Numbered from the stretch's first letter, positions 8,044 through 16,803 are shown. The stretch is DNA of 64,000 nt from Arthrobacter sp. B1I2 (GCF_030816485.1 NZ_JAUSYC010000001.1:1426001-1490000), one strand, 5' to 3'. A program made the numbers and translations. Notes: a model not told the origin generated them from the letters alone.

Positions 8044-9036
8044 ATGGTAACGAGCCGCGACGTCGCAGAACTGGCCGGCGTCTCACAGGCCACGGTCTCC
8101 CGGGTCATGTCCTCATCCCCGAAACTGTCGGCGGCAACCAAGGCCCGGGTGCAGGCAGCCATGGAGACGCTCGGCTATGTCCCGCACGCGGGTGCCCAGG
8201 CCATGAAGACCAGGCGAACCAACACCATTGGGGTGGTGGTGGCAGACCTGAACAACCCCTTCTACTCCGAGGCCGTCGACGAACTCACCCAGGAACTGGA
8301 TACCTCCGGTTTCAGGGTGGTCATCTGGAACGCCGGCGGCGGAAGCCACAAGGACGCGCTGAAGGCCATCAGGGAACACGCGGTGGATGGCGTCATCTTT
8401 ACCACCGCAACCGAAGACTCGATCGAGCTGCAGGCAGCGATCGAAAAGAACAGCCCGATCGTTCTGATCAACCGGATAGTAGAGGGCCTTGACTGCGACC
8501 AGGTCACCAGCAGCAATGCCGACGGCGGCGCGGCCGTAGCCGACTACCTGCTAACCAACTCCAGGACCCGAGTGGCTTTCATCGGCGGCCCCGAGAACGC
8601 GAGCACCACCCGCGAGCGGGGCCGGGGGTTCCTGAGCAGGATGGAAGAGCAGGGACATGCCGTGCCGGAGCACCTCCGGTTCAACGGCCGGTTTTCGCAC
8701 GACACCGCTGCGCAGATCATGAGCAGGCTGCTCTCCCGGGGGGACCGGCCGCAGGCGGTGTTCTGCGCCAACGACCTCATGGCCTTCGGTGCGCTGGACG
8801 CCCTGCGTGCCCATGGAATGGACACTGAGGATTGCTGGGTCATCGGCTATGACGATGTCGATATGGCGGCTTGGGAATCCTTCAGCCTGACCACAGTCCG
8901 TCAGCCCAGCCGTGAAATGGCCCGGATAGGAGCCCGGATGTTGGTGGACCGCATTACGTCCCCCGGCCAGCCCACGCGCCGCGTTGTTTTTCCCTGCGAA
9001 TTAATCGTTCGGGGAAGCGCAGGGCAGCGGCAGTAA
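8044..9036 (+). CDS. LacI-family transcriptional regulator
   Basis: A 330-residue repressor. The N-terminal helix-turn-helix is SRDVAELAGVSQATVSRVMS, with the hinge near residues 45-55. A periplasmic-binding-protein-like ligand domain follows (TIGVVVADLNNPFYSEAV, VAFIGGPENASTTRERGRGF, PQAVFCANDLMAFGALDAL, VIGYDDVDMAAWESFSLTTV). I chose ATG 8044 because AGGAGG lies just upstream, although the frame is open from 7966. A TAGTCT -10 candidate at 7971-7976 would give a leader of about 60 bases. Next to the MHS gene and HisD operon, it probably controls both through the two GTATAC palindromes at 6419-6479. The inducer is unknown. Confidence 0.92.
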   Translation: MVTSRDVAELAGVSQATVSRVMSSSPKLSAATKARVQAAMETLGYVPHAGAQAMKTRRTNTIGVVVADLNNPFYSEAVDELTQELDTSGFRVVIWNAGGGSHKDALKAIREHAVDGVIFTTATEDSIELQAAIEKNSPIVLINRIVEGLDCDQVTSSNADGGAAVADYLLTNSRTRVAFIGGPENASTTRERGRGFLSRMEEQGHAVPEHLRFNGRFSHDTAAQIMSRLLSRGDRPQAVFCANDLMAFGALDALRAHGMDTEDCWVIGYDDVDMAAWESFSLTTVRQPSREMARIGARMLVDRITSPGQPTRRVVFPCELIVRGSAGQRQ

Positions 9037-9097
9037 AAGCAGCCCTGGCGCATGGCCTCCTTGTCCCTGGAGTCAACCCTCGCCGTCGTTCATTATG

Positions 9098-9127
9098 TTG
9101 ACCATTCCTTCAATTAACTGGAACATA
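9098..9127 (+). promoter_or_regulatory. Promoter and operator of the XRE-cupin regulator gene
   Basis: TTGACC at 9098-9103 and AACATA at 9122-9127 form a -35/-10 pair with 18-base spacing. An inverted repeat, TTCC-N10-TGGAA (9105-9123), overlaps the spacer and -10. The same layout occurs at 9798-9830, which suggests shared autoregulation. Confidence 0.55.
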
Positions 9128-9133
9128 GAATTT

Positions 9134-9748
9134 ATGCATAGCTACGCGCCGCACCCTGCCGCCGACATTGAACCGCACGGCGCCGACGATCAGGCCGAGC
9201 GCGCAATGACGGCGGTCGGAGCCCTGGTTCTCCAGTTGCGGAAGGACTCCGGCTACAGCATTGGAAGTTTGGCTGCTGCCGCCGGGCTCAGCCCCGGGCT
9301 GCTGAGCCAGATAGAACGTGGTCAGGGAAACCCTTCCCTGACTACCTTGATCAAGCTGTCGCAGGCCCTCAAAGTGCCTGTCGGGCGGTTTTTTGACACG
9401 GGGGACCAGGCCGGCGCGATTGTCCGACGAGCGGACCGGCGGCGTCTTGAGGTCGCTGAGGACAATCTGGTGTACGAACTCCTCACGCCCCACATGCACG
9501 GACAGCTTGGGATGTTGAGGGCCCAGATTGGCGCGGGTTGGGACAACAAGGACGCGCCGTTCAAGCACCCTGGGGAGGAATGCGTCACCGTGGTGCAAGG
9601 CCGGCTGCATGTTTGCGTCAATGGCGTGGGGTACGACCTTGAGGAGGGCGATTCCCTCACCTACGACTCGTCGCTGCCGCACTGGTACCGGAACCCGACA
9701 TCGGAAGACGCAGCCCTGATCGGCGCCATGACGCCCCCCACTTTTTGA
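9134..9748 (+). CDS. XRE-family regulator with C-terminal cupin domain
   Basis: One-component regulator of the HTH_3-cupin type (PuuR, SutR and similar), in which a small metabolite binds the cupin barrel. It has 204 residues from ATG 9134. The helix-turn-helix is at about residues 30-85 (YSIGSLAAAAGLSPGLLSQI, ERGQGNPSLTTLIKLSQAL). The cupin covers about 130-204 (KHPGEECVTVVQGRLHVCVN, LEEGDSLTYDSSLPHWYRNP). The frame is open from ATG 9095, but that codon lies in the apparent -35 region. From 9134 the mRNA would be leaderless. It is followed by the M20 and MHS genes and probably controls them. Confidence 0.88.
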   Translation: MHSYAPHPAADIEPHGADDQAERAMTAVGALVLQLRKDSGYSIGSLAAAAGLSPGLLSQIERGQGNPSLTTLIKLSQALKVPVGRFFDTGDQAGAIVRRADRRRLEVAEDNLVYELLTPHMHGQLGMLRAQIGAGWDNKDAPFKHPGEECVTVVQGRLHVCVNGVGYDLEEGDSLTYDSSLPHWYRNPTSEDAALIGAMTPPTF

Positions 9749-9764
9749 ACCGCAGCTTTACGCC

Positions 9765-9780
9765 GTTCATTTAAATGAAC
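9765..9780. repeat. Perfect 16-base palindrome
   Basis: GTTCATTTAAATGAAC is a perfect palindrome 17 bases after the XRE-cupin gene and 18 bases upstream of the next -35 box. It is A/T rich in a GC-rich genome, so it may be a regulator or activator site for the deacylase-transporter operon. Confidence 0.55.
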
Positions 9781-9797
9781 AAATCCACTCTAAAGTG

Positions 9798-9830
9798 TTG
9801 ACTCTCGTGAAGTTCCAGTTAATACTGGAA
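9798..9830 (+). promoter_or_regulatory. Promoter and operator of the M20-MHS operon
   Basis: TTGACT at 9798-9803, 17 bases, then AATACT at 9821-9826 form a good sigma-A promoter. TTCCAGT-TAAT-ACTGGAA (9813-9830) covers the -10, so a bound repressor would block RNA polymerase. The match to the repeat at 9105-9123 points to the XRE-cupin protein. Confidence 0.65.
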
Positions 9831-9940
9831 GGGATGTGGCCTGCGCCTCAGTACTCCTGGCCGGCCACAGGGCTTCCTGCACCAGGTCAGGTTTGCTCTT
9901 CTCCTTCTCCCTGAATCCAAGGACCTTCACGTGACGACCC

Positions 9941-11158
9941 TTGCCACGGCCTCTGCCGAACCAACTTCGAGTGCCCCTACCGCACCCACCCCTCGACTGG
10001 GTCAACAAGCTCGTCTCCTTCGACACCACCAGCCGGAACTCCAACCTTCCGATGATCGATGCGATGGCAGCCGCGCTCAACGCCCACGGCTTGTCCCCCG
10101 TTATCCTGCCGAACCCGGAGGGAACAAAGGCCAACCTTTTCGCTACTATCCCCGCGGGAGATGGGTCAGCCACGGGCGGAATCATGCTCGCCGGCCACAC
10201 CGACGTCGTCCCCGTGGACGGCCAGGACTGGGCCAGCGAGCCCTTTTCGCCCGAGATCCGCGACGGCAGGCTCTATGGACGCGGAACCACGGACATGAAG
10301 GCCTTCAGCGGCGCGGTCCTGGGCGTCCTGCCCGAATTCCTGTCCCGTCCCCTGCTCGAGCCGCTCCACCTCGCATGGACCTACGATGAAGAAGTCGGCT
10401 GCCACGGCGCTGTTGCCCTCGTGAGGGAACTGAGCGCACGAGGCATCCTGCCGCGGCTGTGTTTCGTGGGCGAACCAACCAGCATGTGTGCCGTGTCGGC
10501 ACACAAAAGCAGTCAGCTTTACCGCGTCACGGCCAGCGGACGGGCCGCCCACTCATCGATGACACCCACGGGCGTCAACGCCATTGAGTACGCGGCCCGG
10601 TCCATTGCCTTTATTCGCTCGCTGGCTGACGAGTACAGGCTCTCCGGCCCATTCGACGAAAGCTTCGTGGTTCCGTACACCACGGCAAACGTCGGCGTGG
10701 TTTCCGGTGGTGCAGCCGTGAACACCGTGGCCGAAAAGTGCGAGTTCGAATTCGAGTTCCGGACCATTCCCGGTGACGACCCGGCATCCGTTATTTCCCG
10801 GATCGAGGACCACATCACGCTCCTGCGGGCCGAGATGCAGCTGGAAAACCCCGCTGCAGATATCTGCATGACGCCGTTGGGCGCTGTTCCCGGCCTCAGC
10901 CCGCAGGGCACCGGCGCCGCGCTTGAACTGGCCCAGGCGTTGACCGGCAACGACGCCGAGGAGACCGTTGTCTACGCCACCGAAGCCGGCATCTTCCAGA
11001 GGGCCGGAATCGATGCGGTGGTCTGCGGCCCGGGCAGCATGGACCAGGGCCACACCGCCAACGAATACATAGAACTCACCCAGATCGCGGCCTGCGAAGA
11101 GTTCCTGCACAACCTCGCCGCGCACCTCTCCACTACTGAACGGAACGCACAGCCATGA
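9941..11158 (+). CDS. M20 family metallo-deacylase, ArgE/acetylornithine deacetylase type
   Basis: Zinc-dependent hydrolysis of an N-acyl amino acid. Visible metal-site motifs are LAGHTDVVPVDGQDW, GRGTTDMKAFSGAV, the catalytic EE in TYDEEVGCHGA, FVGEPTSM, and the C-terminal ligand segment CGPGSMDQGHTANEYIEL. A dimerisation lid lies between. Length from 9941 is 405 residues. The only good ribosome site (AAGGA near 9919) serves GTG 9931, which is in another frame. That frame encodes a plausible Ala/Thr/Pro-rich N terminus and would join this one if one C were removed from CCCC at 9989-9992. The real start is therefore uncertain. It overlaps the next transporter by four bases. Arginine biosynthesis is unlikely because no arg genes are near. 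Confidence 0.85.
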   Translation: MPRPLPNQLRVPLPHPPLDWVNKLVSFDTTSRNSNLPMIDAMAAALNAHGLSPVILPNPEGTKANLFATIPAGDGSATGGIMLAGHTDVVPVDGQDWASEPFSPEIRDGRLYGRGTTDMKAFSGAVLGVLPEFLSRPLLEPLHLAWTYDEEVGCHGAVALVRELSARGILPRLCFVGEPTSMCAVSAHKSSQLYRVTASGRAAHSSMTPTGVNAIEYAARSIAFIRSLADEYRLSGPFDESFVVPYTTANVGVVSGGAAVNTVAEKCEFEFEFRTIPGDDPASVISRIEDHITLLRAEMQLENPAADICMTPLGAVPGLSPQGTGAALELAQALTGNDAEETVVYATEAGIFQRAGIDAVVCGPGSMDQGHTANEYIELTQIAACEEFLHNLAAHLSTTERNAQP

Positions 11159-12477
11159 GCCACGAAGCAGCCACAAGCGTCGGGCCGGGTCCCGTAACGC
11201 CGGAAGCCCTGACCCCAGCTGCCGGTGCGGCTGAACTGAAGAACGCCAAGAAAGCAGTCGTTGCTGCGTCTATCGGCAACGGTTTGGAGTGGTTCGACCT
11301 CATCGTCTACGGCACTTTCGCCGTCACCATCTCCAAGCTGTTCTTCCCCACCACCAATGAAACCGCCTCGTTGTTGCTGACGTTCGCTTCCTTCGGAGTG
11401 TCTTTCATCATGCGCCCGCTCGGCGGCATCATCATCGGCCGCTACGCCGACCGGGCCGGCCGCAAGGCCGGCATGATGGTCTCCATCCTGGTCATGTTCA
11501 TCGGCACCCTGCTCATTGTTCTCGCTCCCACAGCGGTGGCCATCGGGATCACCGCGAGTATCCTCGTGCTCGTTGCCCGCCTCCTGCAGGGGTTCGCAAC
11601 AGGCGGGGAGTTCGGCACGGCCACGGCCTACCTCATCGAGTATGCCCCCAACCGTAAGGCGTTTTACGCGAGCTGGCAGGTGGCAACGCAGGGCACGGGC
11701 ATACTGCTGGCCGGAATCTTCGGATTCGTGTTGAACACCTACCTCAGCGTCCAGTCGTTGGAATCCTGGGGTTGGCGGCTTCCGTTCATCTTCGCACTGG
11801 CCATCGGACCCGTTGGCTGGTACATCCGCTCGAAAATGAAGGAAACCCCGGAGTTCATGGCCACGGAACGGTCCGAGGCGCCGCTGAAGGAAACACTCAT
11901 CGGGAACGGCGGCCGCCTGTGGGCAATCGTGGGCGTCGTTTCCCTAGGTTCGGTGGGTGTCTACATTGCGCTGTTCATGCCCACCTACGCGATCGTCAAC
12001 CTCGGCATGCCCAAGACTGCGGCGTTCGTCTCCACTCTGATCTTCGGGGTTGTCATGAGCATCGGCTCACCCTTCATCGGGATGCTCGCCGACAAGGCAG
12101 GGCCGGCCCGGGTCATGACGTGGGCTGCTGTCGGAACCATCCTCATCGGTATTCCGGCGTTCCTGCTGCTCATGGCTGCCCCGGGCCTGCCCATGATGAT
12201 TATGGTTGAACTGATCCTTTCACTCCTGGCCACGGCATACTTCGCCCCGTTGCCGGCCATCATGTCTTCAATGTTCCCGGCACGCATCCGCTCGACCGGA
12301 CTTTCCCTGGGATACAACATCGGCGTCACGGTGTTCGGCGGGTTCGCTCCATTTATCCTCACCTGGCTCATCGACAAAACCGGTTCTCTCCTGGTCCCCG
12401 GCTACTACCTTGTGGTTGTCGCCGCAATCGCCACCGCCAGCCTCGCTGTTTCCCGGAAAGTATTCCGGCAGGCCTAA
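11155..12477 (+). CDS. MHS-type major facilitator transporter
   Basis: A 440-residue proton symporter with about 12 membrane spans. MHS signatures are GNGLEWFDLIVYG in helix 1, GRYADRAGRKAGMM between helices 2 and 3, and LLQGFATGGEFGTATAYLIE in helices 4-5. The ATG overlaps the M20 stop by four bases (ATGA), so the two are translationally coupled and the transporter most likely imports the N-acyl compound the enzyme cleaves. It belongs to the same family as the carrier at 6543 but is clearly divergent, not a recent copy. Confidence 0.92.
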   Translation: MSHEAATSVGPGPVTPEALTPAAGAAELKNAKKAVVAASIGNGLEWFDLIVYGTFAVTISKLFFPTTNETASLLLTFASFGVSFIMRPLGGIIIGRYADRAGRKAGMMVSILVMFIGTLLIVLAPTAVAIGITASILVLVARLLQGFATGGEFGTATAYLIEYAPNRKAFYASWQVATQGTGILLAGIFGFVLNTYLSVQSLESWGWRLPFIFALAIGPVGWYIRSKMKETPEFMATERSEAPLKETLIGNGGRLWAIVGVVSLGSVGVYIALFMPTYAIVNLGMPKTAAFVSTLIFGVVMSIGSPFIGMLADKAGPARVMTWAAVGTILIGIPAFLLLMAAPGLPMMIMVELILSLLATAYFAPLPAIMSSMFPARIRSTGLSLGYNIGVTVFGGFAPFILTWLIDKTGSLLVPGYYLVVVAAIATASLAVSRKVFRQA

Positions 12478-12531
12478 ACGCCATCTTGGTTGTGTCGGCG
12501 TCACGCGGAGCATGCTTTTGGGCACTGAACG

Positions 12532-12569
12532 ACGGCGGGATCCCGGGTTTCCGGGGTCCCGCCGTTTTT
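12532..12569 (+). terminator. Rho-independent terminator after the MHS gene
   Basis: ACGGCGGGA pairs with TCCCGCCGT, and TTTTT follows. It lies about 55 bases after the transporter stop, between convergent operons. Confidence 0.85.
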
Positions 12570-12608
12570 GGTGCGTTGAACGTGTGCCCTGCGTGGCCGT
12601 TCCAGCTC

Positions 12609-14111
12609 TTAGCTGGCGTAGGGGTCGGCGATGCCGATGTACTGGGTGGTGGTGTATTCGGCGATGCCTTCGGTGCCGCCTTCGCGGCCGAGGCCCGATT
12701 GTTTGACACCGCCGAAGGGTGCTGCGGCGTTGGAGATGACGCCTGCGTTGAAGCCGACCATGCCGAATTCAATCTGCTCTGCCACCCGCAGCAGGCGGTT
12801 GAAGTCCTTGCTGTAGAGGTAGGAGGCCAGGCCATACTCTGTGGCGTTGGCCAGCCTGATGGCTTCTTCCTCCGTTTGGAAAGTGGTGACGGGGGCGACG
12901 GGGCCGAAAATTTCCTGGCCCAGGATCGCTGCGCCGTTGGGCACGTTCGCCAGGACCGTGGGCTGATAGAAGTAGCCAGGGCCTTCCACAGGCGCACCGC
13001 CGGTGACTACGGTCGCTCCGGCTTCGACGGCGGCGCTCACCAAAGCGTGAACGTCGCCCCGTGCTCCTGCGTCAATCAAAGGCCCTACCTGGGCGGCGGC
13101 TTCGGTGCCGCGTCCGGTGACCAGACCGCCCATGGCATCGGCGAACTTCCGGGTGAACTCCTGCGCTACGGATTCGTGCACGAGGAAGCGGTTGGCGGCT
13201 GTGCACGCCTCGCCCATGTTCCGCATTTTCGCGGCCATGGCCCCTTCGACGGCGGCATCGAGATCGGCGTCCTCGAACACGATGAAGGGGGCGTTCCCGC
13301 CCAGTTCCATGGAGGTCCGCAGGACATTCTGTGCGGCGTCGGCCATCAGGCGTTTGCCCACGGGCGTGGAGCCGGTGAAGGAGACCTTGCGGAGGCGGGA
13401 GTCTTTGAGCAGTGGCCCGGAAATCCCCGACGCGGAGGAGGAGGCGACGACGTTCAGGACCCCGGCGGGCAGGCCGGCGTCGAGCATGGTCTGGGCGAAG
13501 TACTGGGCCGTGAGCGGGGTTAGCTTGGCGGGTTTGAGGACCATGGTGCAGCCGGCGGCGACGGCGGGGGCGACTTTGCGGGTGGCCATGGCGAGCGGGA
13601 AGTTCCAGGGTGTGATGAGCAGGCAGGGCCCGACGGGTTTGTGCTGGACCAGGATCTTGTTCCTGCCCTCGGGGGTGGTGAGGTAGCGGCCGTAGTCACG
13701 CACTGCTTCTTCGGCGAACCAGCGCAGGAACTCGGCGCCGTAGGTGACTTCGCCGCGGGCTTCGGCCAGGGGTTTGCCCATTTCCAGGGTCATGAGGAGT
13801 GCGAAGTCCTCGGCCCGTTCGGTGACCAGGTCGAAGGCGCGGCGCAGGATCTCAGACCGGGTTCGGTGCGCGGTGCGGGCCCAGGCGGCCTGGGCGGCGT
13901 CGGCCGCGTCCAAAGCCTTGACCGCGTCCTCGCTCGTGGCCGAGGCGAGGGTGGCGAGCACCTCCCCGGTGGCGGGGTCGTGCACATTGAACGTGCCGCC
14001 GTCGGACGCGTCCACCCACCCGCCGTCAATCAGCAAACCGGTGGGCACGGACGCCAGCAGGGAGGCCTCGCGTTCCGGCGTGAGGGCAGGGGAAATCTCG
14101 GAAATCGTCAT
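12609..14111 (-). CDS. gabD: Succinate-semialdehyde dehydrogenase
   Basis: Oxidises succinate semialdehyde to succinate with NAD(P). The 500-residue ALDH has ITPWNFPLAMATRKVAPAVA, GSTPVGK, the base Glu in SMELGGNAPF, the nucleophile Cys303 in MGEACTAANRF, and EIFGPVAP. It resembles GabD more than general ALDHs. It is the last gene of the leftward homoprotocatechuate operon, 18 bases after the HpaI-type aldolase. That fits exactly, because the aldolase releases pyruvate and succinate semialdehyde. Confidence 0.9.
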   Translation of the reverse strand: MTISEISPALTPEREASLLASVPTGLLIDGGWVDASDGGTFNVHDPATGEVLATLASATSEDAVKALDAADAAQAAWARTAHRTRSEILRRAFDLVTERAEDFALLMTLEMGKPLAEARGEVTYGAEFLRWFAEEAVRDYGRYLTTPEGRNKILVQHKPVGPCLLITPWNFPLAMATRKVAPAVAAGCTMVLKPAKLTPLTAQYFAQTMLDAGLPAGVLNVVASSSASGISGPLLKDSRLRKVSFTGSTPVGKRLMADAAQNVLRTSMELGGNAPFIVFEDADLDAAVEGAMAAKMRNMGEACTAANRFLVHESVAQEFTRKFADAMGGLVTGRGTEAAAQVGPLIDAGARGDVHALVSAAVEAGATVVTGGAPVEGPGYFYQPTVLANVPNGAAILGQEIFGPVAPVTTFQTEEEAIRLANATEYGLASYLYSKDFNRLLRVAEQIEFGMVGFNAGVISNAAAPFGGVKQSGLGREGGTEGIAEYTTTQYIGIADPYAS

Positions 14112-14129
14112 ATGGAAGTCCTAAAGGTG

Positions 14130-14945
14130 TCAGTAGCTGGCGCGGGTGTCGCCGCCGGCCTGGGGAATGTACTTCGAGGCCAGGGCTTCGGAGCCGCGGG
14201 CCAGGATGGCGACGTCCGCGCCCACCAGGATGAAGTTGGCGCCGTTGGCGAGGTAGTGCCGGGCGGTGTCGGGGTTGAAGGCATTCACGCCGGCGGGTTT
14301 ACCGGCTGCCTTGGCGGCTGACAGGCAGTGTTCGACGGCGGCGCGCACCTCGGGGTGTTCCTGCTGTCCCAGCAGGCCCATGGACGCGGCGAGGTCGGAG
14401 GGGCCCATGAAGACGGCGTCCACGCCGTCGACTGTGAGGATGTCCTCCACGGCATTGACGGCCGCGGTGGATTCGATCTGGACGGTGACGCTGATGGTCT
14501 CGTTCGCTCGCGCCAGGTAATCCGGGATTCGGTTCCAACGGGCGGCACGGGCCAGCGCGGACCCCACGCCGCGGACGCCCTGCGGCGGGTAGCGGGTAGC
14601 GGCCACCGCTGCTTCTGCTTCCGCCACGGAGTTCACCATGGGGATCAGCAGGTTCTGTACGCCGAGGTCCAGGTACTGCTTGATCACCACGGTGTCGTTC
14701 ACCGGCGGCCGGACCATGGTGTGCACCGGGTAGCCGTGGACGGCCTGGAGCTGGGCGAGGATGGACTCGAGCCCGTTGGGGCTGTGTTCGGCGTCCACCA
14801 GGAGCCAGTCCAGCCCGGCGCCGGCGCAGAGCTCGGCGACCAGCGGGCTGCCGGAGCACACCCACATCCCGGCCAGGGGCCGGCCTGCTTCACCGTTCTG
14901 CGCTGCCAGGGCGGACCGGAAGGTCTCTTCTACTCGAAACGGCAT
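14130..14945 (-). CDS. hpaI: HpaI-type class II aldolase (4-hydroxy-2-oxoheptanedioate aldolase)
   Basis: Metal-dependent retro-aldol cleavage of 4-hydroxy-2-oxoheptane-1,7-dioate to pyruvate and succinate semialdehyde. The 271-residue protein has the HpcH/HpaI fold: GLDWLLVDAEHSPNG, LIPMVNSVAEAEAAV, RYPPQGVRGVGS, the metal-binding Glu in TVQIEST, and VFMGPSDLAASMG. ATG 14945 lies inside the end of hpaH (16-base overlap), which implies coupled translation. The frame is open far upstream, but that part is only the shadow of hpaH. Confidence 0.93.
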   Translation of the reverse strand: MPFRVEETFRSALAAQNGEAGRPLAGMWVCSGSPLVAELCAGAGLDWLLVDAEHSPNGLESILAQLQAVHGYPVHTMVRPPVNDTVVIKQYLDLGVQNLLIPMVNSVAEAEAAVAATRYPPQGVRGVGSALARAARWNRIPDYLARANETISVTVQIESTAAVNAVEDILTVDGVDAVFMGPSDLAASMGLLGQQEHPEVRAAVEHCLSAAKAAGKPAGVNAFNPDTARHYLANGANFILVGADVAILARGSEALASKYIPQAGGDTRASY

Positions 14946-15715
14946 GTGACACTCCCCAGGGGTCCGTAGTCGGCGTGCACGGTGTCGCCCTTGTACACCC
15001 ACATGGGGCGGGTGAAGGATCCTGCCAAAATGATGTCCCCGGCCTTGAGGGAATCTCCGTGCGCGGCGATCTTGTTGGCCAGCCAGTGGACCCCGTTGGC
15101 GGGATGGTCCAGCACGCCGGCGGCCACCCCGGTTTCCTCCACGGTCTGGTTCTTGTACAGGATGGCGGAGACCCAGCGCAGGTCTACGGCGTCCGGTTTC
15201 ACGGGGTTGCCGCCGATCACCATGGCGCCCATGGCGGCGTTGTCCGAGATGGTGTCCACGATGGTCCGGCCCTCCATCTCGATCCTGGAGTCCAGGATCT
15301 CGAGGGCCGGCACTACGTAGTCGGTGGCCTTCAGGACGTCGAAGATGGTGACGCCGGGGCCCTTGAGCCCGTCCTTGAGGACGAACGCCAGTTCCACCTC
15401 CACCCGCGGGTGGGTGTATTTGTCCCACTCCACGGAGCAGCCGGTGTCCAGCACCATGTCATCGAAGATGGCGCCGTAGTCGGGTTCGGTGATGCCGGTG
15501 GCAGCCTGCATGGCCTTGGACGTGAGGCCGATCTTGCGCCCCACCAGGGTCCGGCCGGCTTCCTCGTTGCGGCGCCGCCAGAGCTGCTGGACGGCGTAGG
15601 AGTCTTCCACCGTCATGTCCGGGTAGCGGGCGGTCAGCCGGGGGACGGGGGTGCGGGTCCGGCCGGCTTCCACCAGCTCGTCCGCAATGGCCTCTATCGT
15701 CTTTGGCTCCAGCAT
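14930..15715 (-). CDS. hpaH: 2-oxo-hept-4-ene-1,7-dioate hydratase
   Basis: Adds water to 2-oxohept-4-enedioate to give the substrate of the aldolase. The 261-residue member of the hydratase/decarboxylase (FAH superfamily) shows GRKIGLTSKAMQ, the metal-ligand region HPRVEVELAFVL, PALEILDSRI, DNAAMGAMVIG and LAGSFTRPMWVYKGDTV. The position between the ring-cleavage dioxygenase and the aldolase gives the pathway assignment. The related MhpD and XylJ hydratases would also match, but the neighbours exclude them. It begins two bases after hpaD stops. Confidence 0.92.
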   Translation of the reverse strand: MLEPKTIEAIADELVEAGRTRTPVPRLTARYPDMTVEDSYAVQQLWRRRNEEAGRTLVGRKIGLTSKAMQAATGITEPDYGAIFDDMVLDTGCSVEWDKYTHPRVEVELAFVLKDGLKGPGVTIFDVLKATDYVVPALEILDSRIEMEGRTIVDTISDNAAMGAMVIGGNPVKPDAVDLRWVSAILYKNQTVEETGVAAGVLDHPANGVHWLANKIAAHGDSLKAGDIILAGSFTRPMWVYKGDTVHADYGPLGSVTCRFE

Positions 15716-15717
15716 GG

Positions 15718-16803
15718 TTAGACCTGTACTCCCAGCTTGAAGCCCGTCCGGTCACCTTCCGCGGCTCCCTCCTTGCGGGTGTAGGAGAAGCCGTCGGCAC
15801 CAACCGTGACGGCCATCTCCGACTTTTCTTCACGTTCGATGACGGGCTGCGGGTTCCCGTCGAGGTCCAGGACCAACGAGGCTTCGGTGTACCAGGAGGG
15901 GACCACGGGGTTGCCCCACCAGTCGCGGCGCTGGTTGTCGTGGACGTCCCAGGTGATGGTGGGGTTGTCAGGGTCGCCGGTGTAGTAGTCCTGGGTGTAG
16001 ATCTCGATGCGGTGGCCGTCCGGGTCCAGGATGTAGAGGTAGAACGCGTTGGATACGCCGTGCCTGCCGGGACCGCGTTCGATCCGGTCACTGATCCTCA
16101 GGGCGCCCATCTTGTCGCAGATCTGGATGATGTTGTGCTTCTCGTGGGTGGCGAACGCGACGTGGTGCATGCGCGGGCCGTTGCCGCCGGTGAGGGCGGT
16201 GTCGTGGACTGTCTGCTTGCGGTGCATCCACGCGGCGTACGTGACGCCGTCGGAATCCTTGATGTCTTCGGAGACGCGGAAGCCGAGGTCCTCAAGGTAG
16301 GCGCGGCCGCGGGGGACGTCCGGGGTGACCTGGTTGAAGTGGTCCAGGCGGACCAGTTCGCCGGCGGAGTAGAGGTCGTAGCGCTGGGTGAGGCGCTCCA
16401 CGTGCTCCACGTCGTAGAAGAACTCGTACGGGAAGCCCAGCGGGTCCTCGACGCGCACGGAGTCGCCGATGCCCTTGGTGAAGCCTTCCTTGCGGCGCTC
16501 GGTGCGGCAGCCGAGTTCCTTGTAGTAGGCCTCGGCGGCGTCCACTTCGGCGGGGGACTTCACCCGGTAGGCGAAGGCGGCGACGGCGGCGACCGGGCCC
16601 TTGCGCAGCACCAGGTTGTGGTGGATGAACTCCTCCAGGGAGCGCAGGTAGATCGCGTTCTCGTCCTCCTCGGTGACGTGCAGGCCCAGGACGTCCACGT
16701 AGAACTCGCGGGACTTGGCAAGATCGGTGACCACGATCTCCATGTAGGCGCAGCGGACGATGTCTGGCGCCGGGACAGAAGGGGTGGGAACAAAGTTGGT
16801 CAT
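15718..16803 (-). CDS. hpaD: Homoprotocatechuate (3,4-dihydroxyphenylacetate) 2,3-dioxygenase
   Basis: Extradiol cleavage of 3,4-dihydroxyphenylacetate to 5-carboxymethyl-2-hydroxymuconate semialdehyde. It is the type I (VOC fold) enzyme with 361 residues, not the LigB-type HpaD of enterobacteria. The metal ligands are His155 (RLDHFNQVTP), His214 (RMHHVAFATHE) and Glu267 (HRIEIYTQDY), with the second-sphere acid-base His200 (KQTVHDTA). These numbers are the same as those known for Brevibacterium fuscum HPCD (Fe) and Arthrobacter globiformis MndD (Mn). The natural metal cannot be told from the ligands. It lies third in the operon, 68 bases after the CHMS dehydrogenase gene. Confidence 0.95.
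   Translation of the reverse strand: MTNFVPTPSVPAPDIVRCAYMEIVVTDLAKSREFYVDVLGLHVTEEDENAIYLRSLEEFIHHNLVLRKGPVAAVAAFAYRVKSPAEVDAAEAYYKELGCRTERRKEGFTKGIGDSVRVEDPLGFPYEFFYDVEHVERLTQRYDLYSAGELVRLDHFNQVTPDVPRGRAYLEDLGFRVSEDIKDSDGVTYAAWMHRKQTVHDTALTGGNGPRMHHVAFATHEKHNIIQICDKMGALRISDRIERGPGRHGVSNAFYLYILDPDGHRIEIYTQDYYTGDPDNPTITWDVHDNQRRDWWGNPVVPSWYTEASLVLDLDGNPQPVIEREEKSEMAVTVGADGFSYTRKEGAAEGDRTGFKLGVQV

Noticed and set aside
9941..11158. Arginine-biosynthesis argE
   Set aside because: It is coupled to an MHS importer and an XRE-cupin regulator and not to arg genes, so an uptake-and-deacylate role fits better.
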